The position numbers and the translations under genes are program-made. Below, piece after piece: positions 18,089-27,358 of a stretch of DNA of 64,000 nt; the stretch's first letter is position 1, and the number at the start of each line of letters is the position of its first letter. This DNA comes from CAWGCA01 sp963820955 (GTDB lineage Bacteria; Pseudomonadota; Gammaproteobacteria; Chromatiales; Chromatiaceae). A model generated the notes under the pieces. That model ran no database searches, was not told the DNA's origin, and saw only the letters and a program-made list of their open reading frames with translations. The DNA is taken from the NCBI GenBank assembly GCA_963820955.1, contig CAWGCA010000037.1, forward strand, positions 78,506 through 142,505, read 5' to 3'.

Positions 18089-19024
18089 TTAGGGAACACC
18101 GACATGAAGAACGATCTTTCCGCGGGCTCGCCCGCTTTCGCTCAGTTCGTGGGCTCTGGTGACGTCCTTAAGGGAAAACTCGGCGCCGACTACAGGACGG
18201 ATTGTCCCGTTGTCGATCAGCTGCGAAAGTTCACCCAGGATTTCGGAACTGGGTTGGATGAAGACGAACTCACTCCTGGCGTTCAACTGATTCGCCCTCT
18301 CTTCGGACGGGGGCTGGACAATGGAAACGAGCATTCCATGCGGCTTTAGGACGGACCACGACGCTTCCTGCACCTGACCCCCGATGGTATCGAAAACAAC
18401 ATCGACGTCGCGGATTACATCCTGAAAACGGGTTTTTTCGTAGTCAACGACTTCATCGGCCCCCAGCGATTTGACCAGCGCCAGGTTTCTTTGGGAACAA
18501 GTAGCATAAACATGGGCCCCTCTCCATTTGGCCAATTGCACCGCGAGACTTCCGACTCCTCCCGCTGCGGCGTGTATCAGAATGGACTGACCTTCGGCTA
18601 TCTGCCCCCGATTGATCACTGCCTCCCAGGCGGTGATGCCTGCAAGTGGTATGGATGCGGTCTCCGTAAAAGATACCGTTTCGGGCTTCCTGGCCAATTC
18701 AGCCTCGCTCACTGCGATATACTCTGCATAGGCGCCATTTCGACTTAGCTCAGGGCGGGAGTAGACTGCATCACCTGGAGTAAATCCGGTCACTTCCTCC
18801 CCGACTTTTTCGACTATGCCCGAAAGATCCCAGCCGAGAATGAGGGGGAATTGATAGGGGATCATCTCTTTCAGGTACCCCTCACGAATCTTCCAGTCGA
18901 CCGGATTGACCGCCGCAGCAATCACCTTTATAAGCACTTCGTGGTCGGATATTTGTGGCATTGGACTCTCTTCGTAACGAAGTGTTTCCCTGCCACCGTA
19001 TTCGTGTATGCGGACGGATTTCAT
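18089..19024 (-). CDS. NADP-dependent quinone-oxidoreductase-like enzyme (MDR superfamily)
   Basis: A 311-residue medium-chain dehydrogenase/reductase without the structural zinc lobe. The N-terminal GroES-like domain shows LILGWDLSGIVEKVG, and the Rossmann domain shows HAAAGGVGSLAVQLAK, the NADPH-binding motif of zeta-crystallin-like quinone oxidoreductases. It ends ARGKIVLHV as usual. The ATG at 19024 has AAGGAAAG before it. It follows a pirin gene on the same strand after 37 bp, consistent with a small redox operon. Confidence 0.9.
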   Translation of the reverse strand: MKSVRIHEYGGRETLRYEESPMPQISDHEVLIKVIAAAVNPVDWKIREGYLKEMIPYQFPLILGWDLSGIVEKVGEEVTGFTPGDAVYSRPELSRNGAYAEYIAVSEAELARKPETVSFTETASIPLAGITAWEAVINRGQIAEGQSILIHAAAGGVGSLAVQLAKWRGAHVYATCSQRNLALVKSLGADEVVDYEKTRFQDVIRDVDVVFDTIGGQVQEASWSVLKPHGMLVSIVQPPSEERANQLNARSEFVFIQPSSEILGELSQLIDNGTIRPVVGAEFSLKDVTRAHELSESGRARGKIVLHVGVP

Positions 19025-19061
19025 GGTCTTTCCTTTGTGATCGTTTGAAGGTCTCTGCAGT

Positions 19062-19952
19062 CTATTGATCTGGGAGCGGAATAAATTCCGTCTCTCCTGG
19101 CACCCGCACAAAACGATTCTCGAGCCAATCCTGCTTCGCTTGCTCAATACGGTCTCTGCGACTGGAGACGAAGTTCCACCAGATATGGCGATGGCCCAAG
19201 GGCTCACCACCCAACACAACGATGCGCGAATCATCCATGGCCTTCAGCACTGAGCCTTTGTTGTTATCGAGCACAGCCATAGTGGCCGGTTCAATGGCCG
19301 TCTCACCAATATGCACTGAACCAGACGCCAAGTAGACTGCACGTTCGCCTACCCCGTCCGGCAGTTGCAGTGATTGGCCGCGCAGCAGATTCGCTTCGAG
19401 ATACAACGTCGGTGACAGCTGCTTGACAGTGGAATTCACGCCGTACGCCGACCCGATCATTACCCGCACGAGGATGTCCCCGATAATACAGGTGGGTAGC
19501 GCATCTGCATCATAGTGCAGAAATTCGGGCTCGTTCTCTTCCAACTTCGCCGGTAACGCCAGCCACAGCTGCAGACCATGCAGGGCGTGTCCAGCTTCGC
19601 GTAACGCTGATCCAGTTCGCTCGGAGTGGACGATGCCCCTGCCCGCGATCATCAGATTGATGTCTCCAGGGCGAATGGTTTCCACGCAGCCCAGGGAATC
19701 ACGGTGCACGATCTCCCCTTCGAAGAGATAGGTAACCGTCGCCAGGTTGATATGGGGGTGTGGACGTACGTCCATGCCCTGCCCCGGATCGAAGGTGACG
19801 GGACCCATGTGATCGAAGAAGATCCAGGGCCCTACCATGCGGCGTTTCGCGTGCGGCAGGAGGCGGCGCACGTGAAATCCACCCAGGTCACTCAGGCGCG
19901 GCTCGATTGACAGTGCAAATGTATCACTGTGCCGGGCTTTCGTTATACCCAT
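19062..19952 (-). CDS. Pirin family protein (cupin)
   Basis: A 296-residue bicupin. The N-terminal half has the pirin metal site (GQGMDVRPHPHINLATVTYL and SERTGSALREAGHALHGLQLW) that binds iron; the C-terminal half carries the PIRIN_C cupin (LGGEPLGHRHIWWNFVSSRR). Bacterial pirins such as YhhW can act as quercetinases or regulators. The ATG at 19952 has GGGAGAGG just upstream. It is followed by the quinone-oxidoreductase-like gene, probably co-transcribed. Confidence 0.9.
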   Translation of the reverse strand: MGITKARHSDTFALSIEPRLSDLGGFHVRRLLPHAKRRMVGPWIFFDHMGPVTFDPGQGMDVRPHPHINLATVTYLFEGEIVHRDSLGCVETIRPGDINLMIAGRGIVHSERTGSALREAGHALHGLQLWLALPAKLEENEPEFLHYDADALPTCIIGDILVRVMIGSAYGVNSTVKQLSPTLYLEANLLRGQSLQLPDGVGERAVYLASGSVHIGETAIEPATMAVLDNNKGSVLKAMDDSRIVVLGGEPLGHRHIWWNFVSSRRDRIEQAKQDWLENRFVRVPGETEFIPLPDQ

Positions 19953-20145
19953 TACCTCTCCCACCAAACCTGCATTCTATGTTTTCTGCAATAAGCGTAG
20001 CATCACTGAAACGCGCTGCACACCTGTTGAAAGTGGGGTTGAATCAAAGGGGTAGGTGATAACTGAGAAGCAATTTTCAAAATGATCGACATGCGAATTA
20101 GAATCAATTGTCACCGACCCCTTAGTTAGTTTTAGTTAGTTATGC

Positions 20146-20363
20146 CAGTGCTGTCCCATTGACCTCCAACCGTCATGCCGGACTTGATCCGGCATCCAGT
20201 GAACGCATAGAAAAACCTGGATTCCGGACAAGTGCTTCGCACTTTCCGGAATGACGAACATCAGTGTTCAAATTCATGTCTATGCCGCAACTAATCACTA
20301 TGGAAGAGCTGTCGTATCAATGCGTTCCAGTTATATGTAACGCAATTTAATGGGACAGCACTG
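20146..20363. mobile_element. 218-bp MITE, copy 2, with 9-bp target duplication
   Basis: Same length and nearly the same sequence as the copy at 1306-1523. Its left end has one change (CATTGA for CATTAA). It is flanked by TAGTTATGC at 20137-20145 and 20364-20372. The different duplication from copy 1 shows independent insertion, and the high similarity shows recent activity. Confidence 0.92.
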
Positions 20364-20372
20364 TAGTTATGC

Positions 20373-20664
20373 CTATCGGTCAAGTGCTCACCAATGAATG
20401 TTGCCGGTGTTACCAAACAGCTGAACTGGCGTTCGGGAAATATGAGTTATGGCTGCCGTTGAACTCTTTTTCGAGGACTACTCCACCAGCGATGAACAGA
20501 CCCGGACAGTACTTGAGTGCATCAGAACCCTCATGGGGCAACAAAACCTGGTGCTGATGACCCATCAGGTCAGGATCACCGCCCTGACCGGCGGGATCGT
20601 ATCCCAGGGTGAGGCTGTGGTGGTGCGTCCCGATCATGCTGACGGACAGCGGGTTTTGGGGTAA
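20373..20664 (+). pseudogene. Histidine phosphatase family fragment
   Basis: Two frames together read like the C-terminal half of a small histidine phosphatase. The first gives IGQVLTNECCRCYQTAELAFG and LWLPLNSF, and the second gives FFEDYSTSDEQT, NLVLMTHQVRITALTGG and GEAVVV (usual LVTHQVNITALTG...SGEIVV). The N-terminal catalytic RHG part is missing, and a frameshift joins the halves. The adjacent MITE inserted at its 5' edge. Confidence 0.75.
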
Positions 20665-20787
20665 CATCGATTTCGATTGAGAGCGCCGGCCGGCCGCGCG
20701 GTGACTGCAAGCGCCGCTTGAGCGACAGGCGGGTATCTAACTATCTTCTGCCTGGAGAGCAACGCTGCCGGCAGACTGGAAATCATA

Positions 20788-22023
20788 TTGAAGTCGGACC
20801 CACAGCCGGTTGGCCCCGCGCGGGAAGCAACTGCCGACAGGCTTTTCCTGGCCGGGTGTTTCCCGCAGGCAGTCGCCATCTACCAGAAGGTGCTTGAGCA
20901 CGAGCCCGGCCGGCTGGATATCCGGGCCCGGCTGGGACGCCTGGCTCTGTTCCAAAACGATCCCGGACAGGCGGTCACGCACCTGGCCTCGGTGTTAAAC
21001 AACGGGCTGCGTTCCAGGGTTCACTGGGGCATGCTGGCCGATGCCTACCTGGCTAAAGGAGAACAGGGTTCCGCCGCGCTCTGTTACGAAAATGCCGGGC
21101 GAACCGCCCTGGCCGGCACCCTGGCCGTTCTGAACAACCGGGAACTCTGCCGCATCGAAGGCGCTTCTGGTGCTTGTGAATTCGAGTGGCTGTCGGAGTC
21201 ACCCCTGCCTTTGATCCAGGCGGAGATCAACGGAATCCCCCTCAATCTGCTGGTAGACACTGCAGCAGGCGATTTGGTGCTGGACGAGAAGGCAGCCATA
21301 GCCGCCGGAATACCCCATGGTGGCCGGGAGACGCGCTATTTCGCCGGCGGGCTGCCCGCCCTGGTAACCTACGGTCATGTCGAAAATCTGCAGCTGGGTT
21401 CCCTTGCGGTACACGACCTGTTGACCCAGATTCTGGACCTGCAGGCCAGGTTTAGCGGCTATTCCCCGCTGTTGCCGGTGCATGGCATTGTCGGCATCGC
21501 GCTCCTGTCCCGTTTCCTCACGGTGCTGGATTTCGACCGGCGCGTTTTGCGCCTGGACCGGCAGCCCCAGCGTCTGCACCCCGGGCAGGCGGGTGCGGCC
21601 CTGGGAGAATTCCCGTTCTGGATCGTCGACAACCATTTCCCGGTCGTGCGCGTGGAGGCGCCTGACACGGAGTCCGGCATGTGGGTCATCGATAGTGGCA
21701 TGGCCGGCGCTGCGTTTGCGATCGACTCCTCCGCCGAGGCCGCCGGCTTGGCGTCACGGGCCGGGGAGGCGGAGGCGGGGGTCGGCGGAGGAGGCGCCGT
21801 CCAGGGAGAACGGCTCATTTTGCCCAGTCTGCGGCTGGGTCCTCTTATCCGCCGCAATGTGGAAGGAATTGCATTGGAGAAATTTCCGCTGCAAGACCGT
21901 TTCGGGTTCAGGACGATCGGTCTCCTCGGCTGCGAATTTTTTCATGGCGCGGTAATGGCGCTGAATTTCTCCAGCATGACCATCGCCCTTAGCCAACCGG
22001 AATCAGGCCCTCGGACGGCCTGA
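20788..22023 (+). CDS. TPR protein with retropepsin-like aspartic protease domains
   Basis: About 411 residues. Residues 10-110 contain TPR-like helical repeats (CFPQAVAIYQKVLEHEPGRL, AYLAKGEQGSAALCYENAG). Residues about 140-260 and 270-400 each look like a retropepsin-like lobe: LLVDTAAGDLVLD (Asp157, where DTG is replaced by DTA) and WVIDSGMAGAAFAID (Asp302, canonical DSG). The second lobe ends IGLLGCEFF. The enzyme could be an intracellular aspartic protease or a catalytically altered relative. The start is a TTG, so the N-terminus is uncertain. Confidence 0.75.
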   Translation: MKSDPQPVGPAREATADRLFLAGCFPQAVAIYQKVLEHEPGRLDIRARLGRLALFQNDPGQAVTHLASVLNNGLRSRVHWGMLADAYLAKGEQGSAALCYENAGRTALAGTLAVLNNRELCRIEGASGACEFEWLSESPLPLIQAEINGIPLNLLVDTAAGDLVLDEKAAIAAGIPHGGRETRYFAGGLPALVTYGHVENLQLGSLAVHDLLTQILDLQARFSGYSPLLPVHGIVGIALLSRFLTVLDFDRRVLRLDRQPQRLHPGQAGAALGEFPFWIVDNHFPVVRVEAPDTESGMWVIDSGMAGAAFAIDSSAEAAGLASRAGEAEAGVGGGGAVQGERLILPSLRLGPLIRRNVEGIALEKFPLQDRFGFRTIGLLGCEFFHGAVMALNFSSMTIALSQPESGPRTA

Positions 22024-22112
22024 ACGGACCCTTCTCTATCAGATCAAACACCGCCCGACTTTCCTATCAGCGATGGAAGCGCAAGGTGTCCGTGCGTTGG
22101 GTGGCGTCAACT

Positions 22113-22571
22113 TTATGTGACGCCACCCAGTTTTTGAATCATTGCGTTCAACTGCTTCAGTTCTTTCTCCGCTTCGACCTGATCGGTGATGTCGTACTGA
22201 ATTCCGAGGTAGTAGATGATGCGGCCTTCCCGGTCATACAACGGCCGGATGGAAAACTGGTTGTAGAAAAGCGTACCGTCTTTCTTGTAATTTCGCAGAG
22301 TAACGGTGACAGACTTATGTTCACGTATCGCCTCGCGGATTTGCTCGATACCCGGCTGGTCGCGATCCTTGCCCTGCAGAAACCGGCAGTTAGAGCCGAG
22401 GATTTCGTCTCGATTGTAACCTGTGATCAACTCGAATGCTTCATTGGCATAAACGATCGGATTGTCCTCCTGATCCGGGTCTGAGAGCGTTATACCGTTT
22501 ATGCAAGTATCCAGTATTTGAGAAAGCACGAATGGGATCATGCCTTCTTCTTTAGTGACAACGAATTCCAT
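22113..22571 (-). CDS. Short LOV-domain blue-light photoreceptor
   Basis: A 152-residue single-domain protein. It has the full LOV signature: GSNCRFLQG with the flavin-adduct Cys62, Asn94 in RNYKKDG, Asn104 in LFYNQF and Gln125 in LGIQYDITD. These are the FMN-contacting residues of photoactive LOV domains. N- and C-terminal helices (residues 10-22 and 131-148) resemble the caps of Pseudomonas short LOV proteins that dimerise in light. No effector domain is fused, so the output is unknown. It is transcribed opposite to its left neighbour. Confidence 0.9.
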   Translation of the reverse strand: MEFVVTKEEGMIPFVLSQILDTCINGITLSDPDQEDNPIVYANEAFELITGYNRDEILGSNCRFLQGKDRDQPGIEQIREAIREHKSVTVTLRNYKKDGTLFYNQFSIRPLYDREGRIIYYLGIQYDITDQVEAEKELKQLNAMIQKLGGVT

Positions 22572-22650
22572 TGAATTATCTCCGGGTTGACTTATGAGCG
22601 CGTCGGACCGCGCGGAATCTCAGCTTCGATCAGGTCTTTTATATTGCGTA

Positions 22651-23412
22651 CTGTCCTGGTCCACCGAATCTTTGTCCTTTAGATCGGACGGCCATTAGCC
22701 GAAAAAAGCCAGTTGTGGCGCTTCTTTGAAAGATCCGTCCAACCGTTGTTACCCCCAGATGCAATCCTGCCCGACACAGCGTCTCGGCAATCTTGACCTT
22801 GCCCATGCTGGGGCTTAGGGCTTTCAGCCATTGTACGATGTAGCGCACAAATTCAGGAAACTTGTTAACCGACTCACGCGTTTGCAGCAGGGCATTGGGG
22901 CCTTTCTGATCGATGCGTTTCACCCAGCATGCAATCGTGGCGACGTCAGAAAAAATGTATCGGCCGTCTGCTTCAGCGACCAGCCCCGGACCGCGCGAAG
23001 CTCAAGAATGGCCAGGCGCTCGAGGGGCCCGTAATGTGGGCGACGCTGAGGTGGGATTTGTGCAGCGCGGGCGTCCTTGGTGCGGAGTTCCTCTCGCAGC
23101 AATGTACACTCTTCGTGAAGGTGATCGTTCTGCGCCGCAAGCCTCACCCGGGCATTGATGCTGTCAGCGGCCCGGGCACGTGGGTAGACGATGCAGTAAT
23201 GCGCCAACGAGAAAACATAGATTGCTACCGACCTCACGCACTCCTGCCAGCTCTTGGGAAGAGGAATTCGTGGCGATTGCGGTTTGGCGAACATTTTGGA
23301 TACCTGAAAACGACTGCTTGAGGATTCTCTGTCCAAGAATACAATAAAGACAATGAATTCAGAAGGCTATGATCAGATTGGCAGGCACAGAGATTCGGCG
23401 GACCACCACACC
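22651..23412 (-). mobile_element. Internally deleted copy of the dispersed DDE element
   Basis: The left edge TGTCCTGGTCCACCGAATC and the right edge GATTCGGCGGACCACCACACC are inverted repeats of each other and match the ends of the element at 60482-61988. The interior keeps the start and middle of the transposase gene but lacks the catalytic core, shortening the element from about 1.5 kb to about 0.76 kb. No target duplication is evident. Confidence 0.75.
22690..23336 (-). pseudogene. Transposase remnant inside the deleted element
   Basis: The minus strand reads PRIPLPKSWQECVRSVAIYV and RRPHYGPLERLAILELRAVR, nearly parallel to the protein at 60600. In a second frame come NKFPEFVRYIVQWLKALSPS and GKVKIAETLCRAGLHLGVTT. 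After that the DDE domain is missing. It is a dead N-terminal portion. Confidence 0.8.
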
Positions 23413-23590
23413 CGCACTGCACAAATGGTAGCCCGACCTTAATCTGCAGAGAAGCATGCGGATGTGTACGGTGCCGCGCTGCAGTGATAAAATCTTTGAA
23501 ATGGGTCTTCGCCTTTGCTGAGTACCTCCCATACCCGCGCGGTGCGCAAGTTGATTTCACGCCGAAAAACGACAGCTACGCCCACTAATT

Positions 23591-25069
23591 ATGCCACAAC
23601 CCTTATCCCTATCCCGTGCCGCCAAGCTGGCTGGAGTCACGCGCAGCGAGTTGCAGGAAACCCTGCGACAGAGCGGCTTGAACATGTTAGAAGGCAAGAT
23701 CGCGATCGGCGATTTGTTGTCCCTGTACCCCAAGATCGACCTCGACAGGGATCCGGTATTCGAACGGATAGAGCGCATCAAGGAGACGGCGCGGCCAAAG
23801 CGTGAATACAGCGACGGCTGGATTCCGCAACCAGACGTGTTGTTGGCGCGACTCAAGGAGATGCAGTCAGTGCTCGTCCTCACCAAGGCGGCCTTGAATC
23901 GCGGAGAGGTGCTGTTCGAGAAAATCTCGCAGCACCTGGAGGAGATCAGCGCGAGCGCCGAGCCGGCGACGCGCACACGGTTGGATGCCTTGCGCGAGAG
24001 CCTGATCGCCAGCCTGGAAGCACCCTCCCTTGGGGTAGACGCGCGCGCGGAGATCTTCGCTCGGGATACCTTCCTGAAGCTGCTGGCCGCCAAAGTGAAG
24101 CTCAAGCCGAGCGGTCATGAATATATTGTCGAGGGCAAAGAGTGCCTGCTCGATGCCGCCCTGCGCGCCGGGCTGCATATGGACTACGGCTGCTCCAGCG
24201 GCAACTGCGGCGCCTGCAAGTGCCGTATTGTTGCGGGCCGGGCGACCCGTTTACGCGAGCACGATTACGTCCTCAGTGCTCATGAGCAGGAGGACGGCTA
24301 TATCCTCGCCTGCTCATGGACCGCCGCCACCGACCTGGTGATCGAGGCTCACGAGGCGACCAGCCCGGCACAGCTCCCGGCGCAGGAGGTTCGCGCCACC
24401 GTGCAACGCATCGAGCACCTGGGCCCCGAGGGTGCGCTGCTGCACTTGAAAACGCCCGGCACGCGCTCCCTGCGTTTCATGTCCGGTCAGACCGTGCGCC
24501 TGACCAACGAGGACGGGGCCAGCCGGATCTATCCGGTCGCCTCCTGTGCCTGTGACGTTGGACATCTGCTGTTTCTGATCCGGCGCCGGGCCAATGACGA
24601 CTTCGGCCAGTCGGTGCTCACCGACAACATCATTGGCCAGATGGTCCTTATTGAAGGTCCGCACGGTAATTTCGTGCTGCAGGAAGACGACATCGCGCCC
24701 TGTGTGCTGATCGCAGCCGGCGAGGGCATCGGGTACGTCAAGAGCCTGCTGGAGCACGCGATCGCCATCGACAATGCGGATTGGCTGCACGTCTACCTGG
24801 TGCACGAGCCGGCCTGGGGCGACAAGGTTCTCAACCTGTTCGGATCTTGGGAGGACGCCTTGGACAATTTCCGTTTGACCAAGCTACCGCAGCAAACCGA
24901 CGCGCCCACGCTCTATGCGCTGTTGCAACAAGATCATCCCGATTTGGACAAGTGCCATCTATATGTTGCCGGGCCGGACGAGCTGGTCGGTCCGCTGGCC
25001 CGAACGTTTACGGTCAATGGCGAAGGCGCAGCAAGTCACACGACCATGCGCGTCATTGCCGTGGAGTGA
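23591..25069 (+). CDS. 2Fe-2S/flavin oxidoreductase with an N-terminal helical extension
   Basis: A 492-residue protein in three parts. Residues 1-160 are helical; the first 45 resemble a DNA-binding-like MerR helix-turn-helix (LSRAAKLAGVTRSELQETLR). Residues about 168-255 are a plant-type ferredoxin with Cys201, Cys206, Cys209 and Cys241 (YGCSSGNCGACKCR). Residues about 262-492 are a ferredoxin-reductase-like FAD/NAD(P) module (FMSGQTVRLTN, IEGPHGNFVL, CVLIAAGEGIGYVKSLLEHA). The C-terminal two thirds resemble reductases of oxygenases and CDP-6-deoxy-glucoseen reductase. The electron acceptor is unknown. Confidence 0.83.
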   Translation: MPQPLSLSRAAKLAGVTRSELQETLRQSGLNMLEGKIAIGDLLSLYPKIDLDRDPVFERIERIKETARPKREYSDGWIPQPDVLLARLKEMQSVLVLTKAALNRGEVLFEKISQHLEEISASAEPATRTRLDALRESLIASLEAPSLGVDARAEIFARDTFLKLLAAKVKLKPSGHEYIVEGKECLLDAALRAGLHMDYGCSSGNCGACKCRIVAGRATRLREHDYVLSAHEQEDGYILACSWTAATDLVIEAHEATSPAQLPAQEVRATVQRIEHLGPEGALLHLKTPGTRSLRFMSGQTVRLTNEDGASRIYPVASCACDVGHLLFLIRRRANDDFGQSVLTDNIIGQMVLIEGPHGNFVLQEDDIAPCVLIAAGEGIGYVKSLLEHAIAIDNADWLHVYLVHEPAWGDKVLNLFGSWEDALDNFRLTKLPQQTDAPTLYALLQQDHPDLDKCHLYVAGPDELVGPLARTFTVNGEGAASHTTMRVIAVE

Positions 25070-25189
25070 GCACAGCGTTACTGTCAACTTATCCGAACCT
25101 GTGCGTCTCGAATTCGTAATTTTCTCTCGAAAAAGCCTCATTTCACACGCTTGACGCTTGCTATCAGCTTACCCTAACCCTGTGATCCG

Positions 25190-25425
25190 CAACTATTGTC
25201 GCACCAGGTCATTCGGCGATCACTGACTCCTGTCGTCAGGCATTCCCGACAGTGGGATCAATGCGATGTACGTCCGGAACCACAGCAATGTCTGTATTTC
25301 TTTCCGCTCCCACAAGGGCAAGGCGCATTGCGCCCCACCTTCGGCTCTCCTGCCGCTCTCTTGGGATGTGAAGAAGCCACGGTTTTCCCTGCGCCTTCTC
25401 GATAAGGTAACCAATACGCATGTAT
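25190..25425. repeat. SEC-C tail repeat, copy 1
   Basis: The 3' end of the UPF0149-like gene plus downstream sequence recurs at 28555-28795 and partly at 52240-52372. All three share the block around GGTCATTCGGCGATCACTGA and the SEC-C codons that follow. The type of repeat is unclear; no inverted ends were found. Confidence 0.65.
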
Positions 25426-25982
25426 AGCGTGGACCGTCGGTTCAATTTTGCTGGACCACTGCGCATGCAGCGCCGCCTCGTCCTCCGCCGCATCCAGTTC
25501 TGCCCAGCCTTCCGGTGTGGCAAATAGCTGGAAGGGCCGCAGGATGGCGGGCTTCTCATCCAGTAACGGCTGCCAGAGCCAAGGCAATCCTTGCAGGAAA
25601 CCACTACACCATTCGTCGACGATGGTGTAGGTCTTCCTTCCACCTCGCGGATATAGAAGGTTGGGCTAAATTTCTCGGGCGCGATTTCAAAGATCATGAG
25701 CACCGAGTTGTAGAACCGCATGATGAGATTGAAACCGCTCGAAGATCTTGATGGAGGGAACTCTGGCATCGAATCTTCTGGATCACCGCCAAAGACACGC
25801 GGCAACCACTGTGCTGGTGTCACTGTCACCGGCCCAATCGCGATTGCCGTGAGAAAACCTTCGACGGTTACGGCGAGCATGCACTCTTCGGACAGATCGT
25901 CGGAGAGGAGCAAGTCATCGAGTTTCCCTAACTCGTCGTCGCTGAGCGGCTCCATGATCTGTGGCTCCGGTCGTTTAGCCAT
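25258..25982 (-). pseudogene. UPF0149 (YecA/YgfB) protein with SEC-C motif, frameshifted
   Basis: The first frame reads MAKRPEPQIMEPLSDDELGK and CMLAVTVEGFLTAIAIGPV, typical of UPF0149/YecA. At about 25625 the frame is lost; the next frame continues with LPWLWQPLLDEKPAIL, EGWAELDAAED and the C-terminal zinc motif GRNAPCPCGSGKKYRHCCG (SEC-C). One missing base near a proline codon explains the break. The intact protein would be about 240 residues. SEC-C motifs bind zinc and can contact SecB-type chaperone partners. Confidence 0.82.
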
Positions 25983-26003
25983 GGGCGATCCAGACTGAAA
26001 GGC

Positions 26004-27045
26004 TCAAGCGGCCTCAAGCCGGTAATCGTTATGCAGTACACTCAGCACAGGGTGTGAACTCACCCTCTGGTTTACAGCGATTCGATGACGCGTCGATTGG
26101 TGTCGAGCTGGAAGGTATTCTGGTGGACTCGGGATACCAGGACCCAGCGACATATGCGGGCGTGACTGGTTGTAACAACCAGCCCATTTTTTCACGATAC
26201 GATGTAAGTGCGATCTGCTCAATGGGATCAGAAAGTCCAGGCACTCGCGCCTTAGGGTCCCAATGACCCGCTCGCAAAAGCAATTGGGTGCGATGAGGAC
26301 TCCGGTAGGGACTTTTAAGAACACGCAATCCCAGGTTTCGAATGGATTTATCCAAATCGGCAGAAAAGATGCAGTCGCGATCATGAATGAGGAACCGATA
26401 GGTATGATCCGATGGGATCGCTTCGCGAAGCCGTTGCTGTGTCCATGCCGCCGTTGGGTGATCGGTGACATTGGTATGTATCAGTTTTCGCGTTTCAATC
26501 TCGATGATTACAAACACATAGAGAAACTTGAATTTCGCTGTAACCACGGTCAGAAAATCACAGGCAACGATTGCCTTGGCATGATTGGCCACGAAGGTGG
26601 ACCAGCGCTGATCGCCACGCGGTTGTCCCTTTGGGCGTTTTGGCATGTACTTACGAATGGTACGCGGTGAGATCCGGATCCCGAGTTTGAACAAGAGTTC
26701 ATTGGCGATACGCTCCTCTCCCCAGCCAATATTGTCTCGCGCCATCTCTCGGATGAGCGCGCGTAGTTCCGGCGGTATCGGTGGCCGGCCTGGCCGTGAC
26801 TTCCATCGCCAGAACAGCCGAAAACCCTGACGATGCCAGCCGATGAATGTTTTCGGTGTGACATTCACCAGTGCACCCTTCCACGCGAATACGCGTGAGA
26901 GTAGCACCAGTATAAATCGGGATACGTTGTCGAAGCTTCGCGGTGCGACTTTACGCTCTTGGTAAAAAGCGAGCTGTTTTCGGAGGAATAGATTCTCAGC
27001 CGCCAAGGCGGTACGGGATCGCGCACACAAGGCAATAAAATGCAC
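26004..27045 (-). pseudogene. DDE transposase (rve integrase core), frameshifted
   Basis: A transposase of about 340 residues. The N-terminal part has LAAENLFLRKQLAFYQERK, then RWKSRPGRPPIPPELRALIR. The rve core follows with AIVACDFLTVVTAKFKFLYV (first Asp) and RFLIHDRDCIFSADL (second Asp). A frameshift near 26290 moves the last part, ERVIGTLRRECLDFLIPLS with the catalytic Glu and YNQSRPHMSLG, to another frame. It is therefore inactive as written. It resembles single-ORF IS481/IS3-like transposases; the exact family is not assigned. Confidence 0.82.
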
Positions 27046-27132
27046 GCCATTGGTGAAGAGTGCACGAGCGAGACAGGCATTTTTTTCCTAACATATTGAA
27101 GAATTTGGATATAATGTCCATTCCCTCGGCAT

Positions 27133-27212
27133 ACACCGACCCATCAACGCTTGGCTAACCCGCATACTCAAACCAGCGAAACTGTGCCGTCGGGGAATAA
27201 ATGCAGAGCACA
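27133..27212. repeat. About 80-bp repeat shared with 62.9 kb
   Basis: The stretch with ACACCGACC and CTCAAACCAGCGAAACTGTG followed by GTCGGGGAATA recurs at 62887-62966 with scattered changes. Its nature is unknown; it may be the edge of an old transposable element. Confidence 0.6.
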
Positions 27213-27358
27213 AGGGTATGATTGTATTCGGACTATAGCCTGAAGCAGTTGGGCTGGTACTATCTAACGTGCCTCACTGCCATTTTTTCTTCATAAGAAT
27301 GTGTTGATTCAGAGCACCGCTTTGCTATAGTTCCGCCGCATAAAGCTCAGGTGAACCC

